Shown: piece by piece, positions 16,582 through 25,525 of the stretch
How positions within the stretch are numbered: the first letter of the stretch is position 1
Layout: each line of letters starts with the position of its first letter
Assembly (NCBI GenBank): GCA_000961805.1
Contig: LADV01000030.1
Coordinates: forward strand, 1 to 49,792
DNA length: 49,792 nt
Reading direction: 5' to 3'
DNA from: Peptococcaceae bacterium BRH_c23
GTDB lineage: Bacteria > Bacillota_B > Desulfitobacteriia > Desulfitobacteriales > Desulfitobacteriaceae
Position numbers and translations under genes: made by a program
Notes under the pieces: model-generated
The model's database searches: none
What the model saw: only the letters and a program-made list of their open reading frames with translations
What the model was told of the DNA's origin: nothing

Positions 16582-18669
16582 TTATCGAAATCCAAGTGCT
16601 TGACCTCCGTGAAATACAATCCATCCCATGACAAAACTCAGAATAAGGCTGTATGCCACTCCAAAACTTGTCCAACCTAAGTTTCGTGATTCTTTATAGG
16701 TTGTTACGACGGATGCCAGACAAGGAATATAAAGCATATAAACTACCAGAAATGTATAGGCACCTAAAGGGGTCATAGCCCCTGTCATGGCCTGAGCAAT
16801 AGATTGCGATGCATCAGCAGCGACACCATACAAAATACCTAAGGTTGATAAGGTCGTTTCTTTCGCTGTAAAGCCAAAAACGATCGCCACCATGATTCGC
16901 CAGTCGAACCCTAATGGTTGTCCGATAAATGCTAACCAACCACCCATTATGCCAGCCCAAGTTTCGCTCATGGGGACCCCTTGGGGATAAGAGCTTAAGA
17001 TCCAGACCACTATCGAAGCCACTAAAATGAACGTCCATGCTCTTTTTAGAAAGGAGTAGGTTTTTTGCCAGGTTGGCACTAGGATATTACGCACTGTGGG
17101 AATATGATAGAGCGGCAGTTCCATGACAAAGGCTGATCGCTCCGTATGCTTGACCACTCGTCTTAAAAAGAGCGCAGAAAACATTACAAGCAGCATACTT
17201 ATCAACAAAAGGCTTATCATAATCAGAGCACCTCGAGAACCTGGAAAAAATGCAGCCACCACAGCACTCATTACCCCTAAGCGTGGCACACAAGGAATTA
17301 AAGGATTAATAAGTATGGTGATCAAGCGATCTTTAGGATCCTCCAACGTTCGTGTAGCCATAATTCCCGGAACATTGCACCCGAAACTAGATATCAAGGA
17401 AAAAAACGATTTTCCATGCAATCCCATGAGCTGCATAAATCGATCTCCTAAAAATGCAGCCCGCGCTAAATAACCACTGTCCTGCATAAACGAAAAAAGG
17501 GCAAAGAATATGGCGATTTGAGGCACAAAGGCTAAAACGGCACCAACTCCAGCAAAGATCCCATCTCTTACTAAACTTTGCATAAATTCTGGAGCCTGAA
17601 CCCATTGTAGCCAGCCCACCATCACCTCGGCAACCCAGGCCATGCCAAGTGAAACTGCTCCCCCTATAGGCGCACTGGCAATAAAGGACATCCAAAAAAC
17701 GACTGTTAAGACGACTAACATAATCGGATAACCCCAAAATGGAGAAAGAATCCAACGATCTAGTCTATCTGTAAAGGTAGGTTTAGCTGGATTCTCGTGC
17801 TTCCTAAACTGCGGTAAAATTGCCGAAATATATTGGTACTTAGCATCCGCAATGGCCATTTCAAAATGGTCCTTAGTCCAGCCCTCTCTCTCATAGTCCT
17901 GCAGCAAAGACTCCCCTGGAAGAGGAGTCGATTCTTGTAGTTCGTAATTAACTGCCTCTCCAAGATCACAGCAAGCATCCCTGCTCTTACCTATTGGCAA
18001 CTTTCCAGAATTTATCTTCCACGTTTGCCCAATTTCCGGATCTCTCTCCAGACGTTTTATAGCTAACCAGCGCAATGGGTACCTCGTGACCCATAGAGTA
18101 TCTACCAATAACGCTTCCATTGCGAGAATCTTTTGTTCAAGTACTTTCGGATAACTGACCTCATTCGGTAGAGGGTCGTTTTCCAGCTTTCCAACCCGAA
18201 TGGCTTCCGTTAAGAACTCCTCAATTCCTTTTCCTTTGGCTGCAACAATTTCGACGACTGGAACATTTAAGGCTAATGCCAAATTTGAAGACTCAATCGT
18301 AATTCCTGCAGACTGAGCCAAATCCAGCATATTTAAACCGATCACCACACGAGGCACTAGTTCAAGGATTTGAAGAACTAAATAGAGGTTACGCTCAATA
18401 TTTGAAGCATCAACCATAGCCATAACAACATCTGGTTTTTCGCGAATAATATATTCACGCGTTATAATCTCTTCTTGTGAGTATGCGGTCAAACTGTAGG
18501 TTCCTGGTAAATCAATCAGCTCTATTTCCTGGCTGGCTCTTTTGACGACACCTGACTTGCGTTCAACCGTCTTACCAGCCCAATTTCCGACCTGTTGGTT
18601 CGAGCCCGTTAAAGCATTAAATACAGTACTCTTACCTACATTGGGATTTCCAATAAGCGCAATTTTCAT
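16582..18669 (-). CDS. feoB: Ferrous iron transport protein B
   Basis: A 695-residue GTPase-permease for Fe(II) uptake. The N-terminal G domain has G1 GNPNVGKST (7-15), G3 DLPG and G4 NMLD; a helical regulatory region follows; the C-terminal half has two Gate-type repeats with many membrane spans, including GCNVPGIMATRT and IPCVPRLGVMSAV. Start: MKIALIGNPN at 18669 with GGAGG 9 bases upstream; an in-frame ATG 13 codons earlier is outside the domain and lacks a site. It lies 81 bp after feoA and before feoC, one operon. Confidence 0.96.
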   Translation of the reverse strand: MKIALIGNPNVGKSTVFNALTGSNQQVGNWAGKTVERKSGVVKRASQEIELIDLPGTYSLTAYSQEEIITREYIIREKPDVVMAMVDASNIERNLYLVLQILELVPRVVIGLNMLDLAQSAGITIESSNLALALNVPVVEIVAAKGKGIEEFLTEAIRVGKLENDPLPNEVSYPKVLEQKILAMEALLVDTLWVTRYPLRWLAIKRLERDPEIGQTWKINSGKLPIGKSRDACCDLGEAVNYELQESTPLPGESLLQDYEREGWTKDHFEMAIADAKYQYISAILPQFRKHENPAKPTFTDRLDRWILSPFWGYPIMLVVLTVVFWMSFIASAPIGGAVSLGMAWVAEVMVGWLQWVQAPEFMQSLVRDGIFAGVGAVLAFVPQIAIFFALFSFMQDSGYLARAAFLGDRFMQLMGLHGKSFFSLISSFGCNVPGIMATRTLEDPKDRLITILINPLIPCVPRLGVMSAVVAAFFPGSRGALIMISLLLISMLLVMFSALFLRRVVKHTERSAFVMELPLYHIPTVRNILVPTWQKTYSFLKRAWTFILVASIVVWILSSYPQGVPMSETWAGIMGGWLAFIGQPLGFDWRIMVAIVFGFTAKETTLSTLGILYGVAADASQSIAQAMTGAMTPLGAYTFLVVYMLYIPCLASVVTTYKESRNLGWTSFGVAYSLILSFVMGWIVFHGGQALGFR

Positions 18670-18750
18670 GTCCAGCCGCCTCCCCCCTCTGAGCATATGT
18701 ATGTCCAAGCGGCATCATCACGTTTTAACTTTATTATAAATCGTTTGAAT

Positions 18751-19017
18751 TTATCGACTTGCTAATAAAGGGTCATAACATTTGGGATCTTTTTTACTTA
18801 CAACAATTTTAGCACATTCTGCACGGCGCATTGCTAAATAATACCCTTTCAGCCGAACTTGAAGCGGACCACCGAAAGGAGCTTGACGAACAACTTCTAA
18901 TTCGACACCTGGAACAATACCCATATCCATCATCCGGCGACGCAAAGCTCCTCCGCCATCAATGCGCTCCACACGTGCCCATTCACCTGTTTTTAAGTCT
19001 CCCAAAAAGCGCTCCAT
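18751..19017 (-). CDS. feoA: Ferrous iron transport protein A
   Basis: An 88-residue SH3-like FeoA domain protein (GEWARVERIDGGGALRRRMMDMGIVPGVELEVVRQAPFGGPLQVRLKG, here split for reference at 10-58; key features are the RRRMMDMGI helix and the APFGGPLQV strand pair). FeoA is a small cytosolic partner of FeoB. Two ATG codons (19023 and 19017) follow GGAGGG; the second has proper 6-base spacing and is chosen. First gene of the feo operon behind a near-consensus promoter. Confidence 0.93.
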   Translation of the reverse strand: MERFLGDLKTGEWARVERIDGGGALRRRMMDMGIVPGVELEVVRQAPFGGPLQVRLKGYYLAMRRAECAKIVVSKKDPKCYDPLLASR

Positions 19018-19033
19018 CGTCATCCCTCCTCAC

Positions 19034-19052
19034 GGAAATGATAATCACTCTC
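19034..19052 (-). promoter_or_regulatory. Fur-box-like site ahead of feoA
   Basis: This 19-base site matches the 9-1-9 Fur consensus at about 15 of 19 positions, counted by eye. It lies in the feoA 5' leader, downstream of the promoter, where repressor binding would block elongation or start. Fits iron control of feo genes; not proven. Confidence 0.55.
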
Positions 19053-19072
19053 ACCTTAAGTCGAATAATAAC

Positions 19073-19087
19073 TGAGAATATATCTCA
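19073..19087. promoter_or_regulatory. 15-bp palindrome at the feoA transcription start
   Basis: TGAGA and TCTCA arms flank ATATA, just past the -10 hexamer. Its position suits an operator, possibly for a second metalloregulator or an extension of the Fur site. Confidence 0.4.
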
Positions 19088-19095
19088 TTTATTCT

Positions 19096-19124
19096 AGAAT
19101 ACTCTTCTTTCTAGTTACTGTCAA
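19096..19124 (-). promoter_or_regulatory. Sigma-A promoter of the feo operon
   Basis: On the minus strand TTGACA (19119-19124) and TATTCT (19096-19101) are separated by exactly 17 bases. Transcription should begin near 19089, about 70 bases before feoA. Confidence 0.75.
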
Positions 19125-19292
19125 TATATATTCTCTGAAGTACAACGTAAATTTCTCTACTTTTAATAACCAATCTCAGGATTTGCAAGCTTCAACGAGT
19201 GGGGCGCTAAGGCAAATAGCGCAAGTAATATTGGGAAATTATAGATTGCGCCGCAACAATCATTATGTTAGAATGACATAAATTAATATGGT

Positions 19293-19376
19293 AACAGGGG
19301 AGCTAGAACTTATGGCTGAGAGGGGCAATCTGCCCGACCCTTAACCTGATCTGGGTAATGCCAGCGTAGGGAGGGT
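19293..19376 (+). ncRNA. TPP riboswitch aptamer (THI box)
   Basis: The conserved THI core is all present: GGGGAGC at the 5' side, GGCTGAGA at 19314-19321, GACCCTTAACCTGATCTGGG, then TAATGCCAGCGTAGGGA near 19356-19372. It should bind thiamine pyrophosphate and shut off the downstream thiamine-binding protein and ABC importer genes. Confidence 0.95.
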
Positions 19377-19390
19377 TGAGAATAAGTACG

Positions 19391-19415
19391 CCGCATTACA
19401 TGCGGTATTTTTTAT
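19391..19415 (+). terminator. Riboswitch expression-platform terminator
   Basis: CCGCAT (19391-19396) pairs with ATGCGG (19400-19405), followed by TATTTTTTAT. A second hairpin at 19435-19447 repeats the same arm sequence, so ATGCGG at 19441-19446 could pair instead with the first arm and open the terminator. Confidence 0.75.
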
Positions 19416-19501
19416 GTACTAATCAGACTCCCATGCCGCTATGCGGCACCACTAACAGACTCTCTCACGAAAAACTTGTTCATAAGAAGGAGGAAAAAAC
19501 G

Positions 19502-19792
19502 ATGGCAAAAATCATTATGGCCTTACAGGTTATCCCTAAAGTGGAGGAATCCCGCATTTACGAAGTTGTGGACGAGGCGATCAAAGTCATTGCCGCCAGT
19601 GGGGTTCCCTATGAAGTTGGTCCTATGGAGACAACAATGGAAGGCGAACCAGACCAGCTTTGGGCTATCATCAAAGAAGCTCAGGAAGCTTGCATTCGTG
19701 CTGGAGCCTCAAGAGTGATGGCCTACATTAAAATGGATTATGTCCCGAGTGGCTCAACGATTGCTGAAAAAATCGCTAAGTATCGAACATAA
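19502..19792 (+). CDS. Thiamine-binding protein of the MTH1187/YkoF family
   Basis: A 96-residue protein of the former DUF77 family (MAKIIMALQVIPKVEESRIYE, then PYEVGPMETTMEGEPDQLW and ASRVMAYIKMDY). YkoF-like domains bind thiamine or its hydroxymethylpyrimidine moiety in the cytoplasm. The start is the ATG at 19502, 8 bases after GGAGG; the open frame reaching back into the riboswitch is not coding. It is the first gene after the TPP riboswitch and ends 2 bp before the permease gene. Confidence 0.88.
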   Translation: MAKIIMALQVIPKVEESRIYEVVDEAIKVIAASGVPYEVGPMETTMEGEPDQLWAIIKEAQEACIRAGASRVMAYIKMDYVPSGSTIAEKIAKYRT

Positions 19793-19794
19793 TA

Positions 19795-20559
19795 ATGGGT
19801 TGTCTGAAGTGGAAAGGGATTCCCGCCCTACTGTTCTTTCTCTTTTTTCTAGGGACATGGCAAATGGTAGTTACAATTGCGCAAGTTCCCCTCTGGCTTC
19901 TCCCCACCCCCGCTCAAATAGCCAAAGCCTTATGGGAGACTCGCCAACTAATCTGGATGCATACTCTGATTACTTTAGTTGAAACAACAGTTGGCTTTGC
20001 ACTTGCCGTCGTCTTCAGCCTGATCACAGCAGGCGTGATGGTCCTATCCCCTTGGCTAAAACGCCTACTATATCCGTTTCTAATTATTTCACAGACGGTT
20101 CCACTGATAGCCGTTGCACCTCTTTTGATCCTTTGGCTGGGTTATGGACTTCTGCCTAAAATAATGATTGTCATTATCGTGTGTTTTTTCCCGGTTACTA
20201 TCAGTCTAATCGAAGGACTAGAATTAACTGATGCTGACCTCCTAAATCTATTAAGAAGTATGGGGGCTTCCCGTTGGCAAATGTTTTATATTGTTCGTTG
20301 GCCTAACGCTCTTCCTTCCCTTTTTGCCGGCCTGAAAATCGCCGCTACCTATAGTGTCATGGGGGCCGTGATAGCAGAATGGTTGGGTTCCAGCTCGGGA
20401 TTAGGAGTTTATCTGACGCGCTCTTCACACTCTTTTTTGACAGACCGTGTTTTTGCCGCAATTTTTACAATTACCGCCTTGAGTTTTCTTTATTACGCCC
20501 TCATTACCCTCCTTGCACGACTCGCATTACCGTGGATCCATAGCAAAAACCAAAGTTGA
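19795..20559 (+). CDS. thiX: ABC importer permease, ThiX-like
   Basis: A 254-residue inner-membrane permease with six predicted spans and the EAA-type loop LLNLLRSMGASRWQMFYIVRWPNALP that contacts the ATPase. Belongs to the nitrate/taurine/HMP-precursor class. Its place between a thiamine-binding protein and a ThiY-like lipoprotein, under a TPP riboswitch, points to uptake of a thiamine pyrimidine precursor. The ATG has no clear ribosome binding site and lies 2 bp after the previous stop, so translation is probably coupled. Confidence 0.87.
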   Translation: MGCLKWKGIPALLFFLFFLGTWQMVVTIAQVPLWLLPTPAQIAKALWETRQLIWMHTLITLVETTVGFALAVVFSLITAGVMVLSPWLKRLLYPFLIISQTVPLIAVAPLLILWLGYGLLPKIMIVIIVCFFPVTISLIEGLELTDADLLNLLRSMGASRWQMFYIVRWPNALPSLFAGLKIAATYSVMGAVIAEWLGSSSGLGVYLTRSSHSFLTDRVFAAIFTITALSFLYYALITLLARLALPWIHSKNQS

Positions 20560-20595
20560 TTAATAAAAGAAAATAATCATGAGGGAGATAATAGT

Positions 20596-21594
20596 ATGAA
20601 AAAGCTGCTTGCTTTATTAATTATTCCTATTCTTATACTGTCAGGGTGCGGGGTCAAGTCTACATCACCCGCGACCTCCGCGACAGAGCCACTTACCTCA
20701 GTAACCTTAATGCTGGACTGGACTCCCAATACGAATCACACTGGGCTATTTGTTGCCCAAGAAAAGGGGTATTTCTCAAAGGAGGGTTTAGATGTTGAAT
20801 TCATCCAGCCTTCTAGCTCTGGAAATGTCGAGCAGCTTGTGGCGGCTGGAAAATCAGATTTTGGAGTGAGCCATCAGGAACAAGTGACTACGGCACGCGC
20901 TAATGATGTACCGATTCTCTCGTTAGCTGCAATTTTACAACACAACACTTCAGGATTTGCTTCTCCAACGTCTAAGAATATTAAAAATGCCAAAGACTTC
21001 GAAGGGAAGACTTACGGTGGTTGGGGCCTGCCCTCAGAAGACGCTATTCTCAAAGCACTCATGGAAAATGAAAAGGCTGATTTCTCTAAGATTAAGATGG
21101 TTAATATTGGAGAAGCGGATCAACTTATTTCTTTAACCAAAGATATTGATTTAACCTGGATCTTTTATGGTTGGACGGGCAAAGAAGCAGAATTACGAAA
21201 ACAGACTTTAGATATGCTTTGGCTTAAAGACGTTGACCCTGCTCTCGATTTTTATACGCCAGTCTTGATTACTAGCGAGAAAATGACACAATCCCAACCA
21301 GCAGTGATTCGTCATTTTATACAAGCAGTTAGTGACGGTTATCAATACGCAATCCAGAATCCGCAGGAAGCTGCCGAGATATTAATCAAGCATGCACCCG
21401 AAGCAAATCCTGACTTAATTCGCAGCAGCCAGACATGGCTCAGCCCTCAATATCAGGCCGATGCACCTCAGTGGGGGATTCAGAAATCAGCCGTTTGGGA
21501 AGGCTATGCAAAATGGCTTGTCGAACGTGACCTGTTGCAGAAGATGATTGATCCCGCCAAGGCCTTCACGAACGATTTCTTACCTAAATCCTAA
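20596..21594 (+). CDS. thiY: ABC importer substrate-binding lipoprotein, ThiY-like
   Basis: A 332-residue lipoprotein: signal peptide with lipobox LSGC, lipidated Cys18, then an NMT1/THI5-like binding domain (LMLDWTPNTNHTGLFVAQEKGYF, GKSDFGVSHQEQVTTARAN, GGWGLPSEDA). This family binds N-formyl-4-amino-5-aminomethyl-2-methylpyrimidine, a thiamine breakdown product, in Bacillus ThiY. A GGGAG site precedes the ATG. The ligand assignment rests on family and riboswitch context. Confidence 0.9.
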   Translation: MKKLLALLIIPILILSGCGVKSTSPATSATEPLTSVTLMLDWTPNTNHTGLFVAQEKGYFSKEGLDVEFIQPSSSGNVEQLVAAGKSDFGVSHQEQVTTARANDVPILSLAAILQHNTSGFASPTSKNIKNAKDFEGKTYGGWGLPSEDAILKALMENEKADFSKIKMVNIGEADQLISLTKDIDLTWIFYGWTGKEAELRKQTLDMLWLKDVDPALDFYTPVLITSEKMTQSQPAVIRHFIQAVSDGYQYAIQNPQEAAEILIKHAPEANPDLIRSSQTWLSPQYQADAPQWGIQKSAVWEGYAKWLVERDLLQKMIDPAKAFTNDFLPKS

Positions 21595-21604
21595 GGAGGT
21601 CCAG

Positions 21605-22363
21605 ATGGGACTATCTCTTAAAGGTCTTTCCAAAGCATACTCTAACCCTCAGAAGGACCTATCAATGGAGGTCTTACACTCTCTAGACTTAGTAGTTGAG
21701 ACAGGGGCCTTTGTTTCCTTAATCGGACCTTCTGGATGTGGCAAGAGTACGATATGCAATCTCTTGGCCGGAATTGAGGTTCCTGATGCAGGGGAAATAT
21801 TATTGGATGGTAAAGCGATTCATGGGACGTTAGGTAACGTTGGTTATATGCCTCAGAAAGATTTACTCCTACCCTGGCGTACTCTACTAGAAAACGTGCT
21901 CTTGGGATGCGAGATCCTGCATAAGAATAAACGAAAAGCACAAGTAGAGGCTAAAGAATGGTTAAATCAGTTCGGTCTTTCACCATTTGCAGATCATTAC
22001 CCACACCAGTTATCCGGTGGCATGCGACAACGTGGTGCTTTACTACGTACGATTCTCTTTGGCAAAAAAACCTTGCTTCTAGACGAGCCCTTTGGAGCTC
22101 TGGACGCTTTGACCCGGCAGGAAATGCAACGCTGGCTTTTAAGTATCTGGAATCGGACTCGGCATACCGTTTTATTGATCACTCACGATATTGATGAAGC
22201 GATTCTTCTTTCGGACAAAGTCGTTGTTTTAAGTCAACGTCCCGCTCGAATTATCCACGAGTTTAAAATCCCATTCCCCCACCCACGTGATCCAGATGAG
22301 CTCTTGCTCTCAAGTCTAGCCTTAGATCTTAAAAGGCAACTATTACACCTTCTCATACCTTAA
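21605..22363 (+). CDS. thiZ: ABC importer ATPase, ThiZ-like
   Basis: A 252-residue ATPase with Walker A GPSGCGKST, the Q-loop in MPQKDLLLPW, signature LSGGMRQR, and Walker B LLLDEPFGALD. Start is the ATG at 21605 behind AAGGAGG, just past the thiY stop; the frame also runs upstream into thiY without a start signal. It completes the ThiXYZ-type importer. A very strong terminator follows. Confidence 0.93.
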   Translation: MGLSLKGLSKAYSNPQKDLSMEVLHSLDLVVETGAFVSLIGPSGCGKSTICNLLAGIEVPDAGEILLDGKAIHGTLGNVGYMPQKDLLLPWRTLLENVLLGCEILHKNKRKAQVEAKEWLNQFGLSPFADHYPHQLSGGMRQRGALLRTILFGKKTLLLDEPFGALDALTRQEMQRWLLSIWNRTRHTVLLITHDIDEAILLSDKVVVLSQRPARIIHEFKIPFPHPRDPDELLLSSLALDLKRQLLHLLIP

Positions 22364-22379
22364 ACACGAACATTAATGT

Positions 22380-22414
22380 GACAGGCACTTAGTTTGATAA
22401 ACTAAGTGCCTGTC
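22380..22414 (+). terminator. Terminator of the thi operon
   Basis: A perfect 16-bp stem (22380-22395 with 22399-22414) with a 3-base loop starts 17 bases past the thiZ stop; GTTCGTTTT follows. Confidence 0.88.
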
Positions 22415-22470
22415 GTTCGTTTTCCGGAGGCCACAAGGGCTTCCTGATTGAAGCATCTGTGAAGTGGTTT

Positions 22471-22965
22471 TTACTTTTCCCCTAGATAATAATAAATCAA
22501 GTCTAAGGACGGAGGTAGCTTCTTCAATTGCCTGAGCATTGTGATGACTTGCCCTCGATGGAATGATGAATGATTCGTAACGTGTAACATCTGTTTCCAC
22601 AAGATCAAAGAGTACGGTGTGCCCTTAAGATTTCTAAATTTGAATTCTTGTTTTATATCTTCTTCCTTTAAGGACTCTAAGAAGTAGTTTAACCGCTTCC
22701 TAAAATCATCCCATGGATTGATTATAGAGGCGTAAGTTGGGAAATCGTCTGGATTTAAAAGAGTTCGACCTTGTACTCCTTGCCAACGTGATAACCACAA
22801 TTCTTCCGCTCCTAAAATATGTACCATTGTATCTCTTATCGAAGTAAAACTGCTTGATAATTCTCGAATAAACTCTTCATCTTCTAATTGGCCTACAGCA
22901 TTTAACAACTTTATATTCGCCCAATCATTATAGTTAAAAAGTTCGATCAACTGGCTCTTGTTCAT
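22471..22965 (-). CDS. DinB family protein
   Basis: A protein of about 164 residues with the DinB/YfiT four-helix-bundle pattern: LFNYNDWANIKLLNAV, a metal-binding His in TMVHILGAEELWL, and the C-terminal HVTNHSSFHRGQV motif supplying the other two histidines. DinB proteins are putative metal-dependent thiol transferases or hydrolases; the substrate is unknown. The ATG at 22965 is given, since the one at 22977 overlaps the AAAGGA site. Confidence 0.87.
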   Translation of the reverse strand: MNKSQLIELFNYNDWANIKLLNAVGQLEDEEFIRELSSSFTSIRDTMVHILGAEELWLSRWQGVQGRTLLNPDDFPTYASIINPWDDFRKRLNYFLESLKEEDIKQEFKFRNLKGTPYSLILWKQMLHVTNHSSFHRGQVITMLRQLKKLPPSLDLIYYYLGEK

Positions 22966-23063
22966 TTTAAGTTCCATTCCTTTCGCTGTGCTCTAGGCAC
23001 GAAAATACCTCAAAATCCATTTCATTAGACTTAGATATTGGTACCTCTCACCCGAGGTGGAGA

Positions 23064-23915
23064 CTAAACAGTCTCCTTGTATTCTGGCAGCATGGGTTCG
23101 TACATCATAATGGCATGATTCTCTGTGATAAAGTCATCCCCAATTTGCTGATCGTCAAGGTCAAAAACTCTTCGCCTGATTGCATTATGTCGTAGGTAAC
23201 CACCCCACCATTCTTGAGAAATTAAATGCTTGCTTTCATAGACCTCATATTTTTGAGTTCTCGGTTGTTCGCATCTCCATTCTCCGTGTAATTCCGAGTC
23301 ACTTATCCAGAGCAACAGTTGAAAGTTATGAGCGGTATCGTTCCTGATTTGCAGGTCTATGTAATTATAAACTACCGTAGCCCCACTTCCAAAGGGTTGG
23401 GTACGGTTGGTATCAGGAAATACGTCATGTGTATGCCTCCATCGTTCTGTGATGGTTAAGGGGGTATGGATTGCCATCCAGTAGATAAGATTGGAAAGTT
23501 GACACAGACCGCCTCCCACCCCTGGAGAAAACGATCCGTTGATGAGAACCATGCCTTCCTTAAATCCTTTTACTTTTGTCGGTTTGCCCACTAAACGCCA
23601 AAGGGAAAAAGTCTCTCCTGGCTTTAGTATAAGACCGTTTATTTTCGCGGTTGCCAGTTTTAGATTGGTTACTTTATTTTGCTGGAGCCACATATCTACA
23701 TTCCGCAAAGTTCTGTATAAAGGAGTACTATGTGTGGAAAATAGCTGAGGAAGCGGAGTATTCTTGATGACTGTAGCATATCTTATGGACCGATTAAATG
23801 CCCACTCAAAATAACGTCGCCCAGTAAAATACACCTTCCCTAAAAACATGCGAAATCTTGAACGACTGACCGGACGCTTAGAGTGAAAAAAGGCCTTTAA
23901 CTCCAGAACTACCAC
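23064..23915 (-). CDS. VanW family protein (no signal peptide)
   Basis: A 283-residue protein. The VanW domain spans about 70-235: NGLILKPGETFSLWRLVG, the GGGLCQLSNLIYW signature, RHTHDVFPDTNRTQPFGSGAT and DLQIRNDT. Unlike the VanW protein at 8.2 kb it has no N-terminal hydrophobic segment or peptidoglycan-binding-like domain; instead a basic N-terminus. Molecular function unknown. A short palindrome overlaps its stop codon. Confidence 0.85.
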   Translation of the reverse strand: MVVLELKAFFHSKRPVSRSRFRMFLGKVYFTGRRYFEWAFNRSIRYATVIKNTPLPQLFSTHSTPLYRTLRNVDMWLQQNKVTNLKLATAKINGLILKPGETFSLWRLVGKPTKVKGFKEGMVLINGSFSPGVGGGLCQLSNLIYWMAIHTPLTITERWRHTHDVFPDTNRTQPFGSGATVVYNYIDLQIRNDTAHNFQLLLWISDSELHGEWRCEQPRTQKYEVYESKHLISQEWWGGYLRHNAIRRRVFDLDDQQIGDDFITENHAIMMYEPMLPEYKETV

Positions 23916-24097
23916 TCCCTCGCTCTTTTTGTGCTTAAAGAATGTAAAAACGCTTTTTCGCTAGATTCATTAGGAACTCTTCGTCATTAAGAATTAAATC
24001 CCTTCTCACAAGATCATATATTTATAAGCTTACAGTATTTACAATCCCCCAAAGCCACAATCAAAAACGAAGGTTGCAAAGTTCAGAACAACTTATA

Positions 24098-25243
24098 TCA
24101 TTCATTTCTATTTAAGAAACGCAGCACTAGAATGATACCTACCACAGTAAATAAGGCCGATACTCTGTACATCAGTTGTACCTCACCAACTTGAATCAGC
24201 CACCCTGCGCCGACTGTCCCGATAATTGCACTGATTCCAAAGCTTACAGCATTATAGGCAGACTGAGCGCTTCCTTGGACATAGGCTGGTAAAAGCGTGT
24301 TTAAATACTCGACACCTGCCAGATAAAAGAGAGCAAAACTAAGACACTGAGTAATTTGCAACAAAATAATGATTCGATAGTCCTGAATTTGACTATACCC
24401 AATCCAACGAAAAGCGAAAATAACTCCTGCCAAGGCGATGAGTTGCTGAGGACTAAACCGTCTCAGCCAACTACTACCCATACTAAAAACGATCATTTCA
24501 CTTAAGGCCGCTATCGTCCACCCAAATCCGATCCACCAACGGCTAGCCCCTAACTCCTGGAGATGCCAGCCGAAAAAAACGGAATAGGCATTATACGGTG
24601 CCATGAAAAGAAATGTGACCATAAAGAAGATCAGCAGACTTGGAGCTTTGGCATTACTCAGCAAAGAGAAAGGGATAGCGGGTAAGGATGAGCCTGCTTG
24701 CATGGTCTTTCGAGGGTTAGGTAACAATTTAGCCCAGAATAAACACCCGATCAGGATCATCCCTTCCACAACCCCAAACCAGGCCAAATCTAGATATGTA
24801 AAAATTAGTCCGCCGAGAGCGGCAGTTAGAGCAAAACCAAAAGAACCCCACCGCCGAATTTTTCCATAATCTTTGCGGTCCTCAAGTGTATTCAACACTA
24901 AGGCATCCGATAAAGGTGTGATCGGTGAGTTCGTAAAGGCATAAATTGATAATAACACCGCAAATGAAATAAATCCCTTGCCATATGACAGGGAAAAACA
25001 GACAAGTGCTGTTAAAGTTAATGCTAGGAGCAGAAATTCTTTGTGTCTTCTATATCGATCTGCCTGTGTTCCCCAGACAGCTTGAGCAAAAATACCGGCG
25101 AAGGGCCCTACTGACATTAGGACACCAATTTCAAGACTGTTTAAGTTCGAATGACTTAAAAATAATGGCAAAAAGGGAATATAAATTCCCACAGCTGCAA
25201 AATAGAAAATATAATACCCTGCCATCACAGAATTCCGTTTCAC
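24098..25243 (-). CDS. MFS transporter (MFS_1-like / nucleoside-symporter type)
   Basis: A polytopic protein of about 381 residues with 11-12 membrane spans. N-terminal features (YYIFYFAAVGIYIPFLPLFL, GVLMSVGPFAGIFAQAVWGTQADRYRRHK) place it with the LacY/3-phenylpropionate-permease-like MFS_1 group. The start is a GTG at 25243 with AAAGGAGGAG about 10 bases upstream; an earlier in-frame GTG lies inside that site. Substrate unknown; gene stands alone. Confidence 0.87.
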   Translation of the reverse strand: MKRNSVMAGYYIFYFAAVGIYIPFLPLFLSHSNLNSLEIGVLMSVGPFAGIFAQAVWGTQADRYRRHKEFLLLALTLTALVCFSLSYGKGFISFAVLLSIYAFTNSPITPLSDALVLNTLEDRKDYGKIRRWGSFGFALTAALGGLIFTYLDLAWFGVVEGMILIGCLFWAKLLPNPRKTMQAGSSLPAIPFSLLSNAKAPSLLIFFMVTFLFMAPYNAYSVFFGWHLQELGASRWWIGFGWTIAALSEMIVFSMGSSWLRRFSPQQLIALAGVIFAFRWIGYSQIQDYRIIILLQITQCLSFALFYLAGVEYLNTLLPAYVQGSAQSAYNAVSFGISAIIGTVGAGWLIQVGEVQLMYRVSALFTVVGIILVLRFLNRNE

Positions 25244-25471
25244 GGTAGTCTCTCCTCCTTTCACTTAAGGGTTTTCCAGGTCCTAGAGGGATCACCAAAA
25301 AAATGTTGTTAACCTAGAAAATTGTTAAATATTATGTTCGCAACTCGAAATTAATACTCTCTACATAGTATTAATAACTAGGCTTGTGCCAAGGATCGGC
25401 TAAGGCCATCCATGGATCAATCGAAACTAGGCACATCTTAAAAGAAAACAGAACGTTATACTTTCTGAAAA

Positions 25472-25510
25472 GTACAAAAAAGGCTAGGGATAATCCCTAA
25501 CCTTTTGTAC
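25472..25510. terminator. Bidirectional terminator
   Basis: A long stem built on GTACAAAA and AGGGAT arms lies between the MFS gene promoter region and the end of the zinc-ribbon gene. On the minus strand it ends in a T6 run. Confidence 0.8.
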
Positions 25511-25525
25511 TATTTATACTATCGT

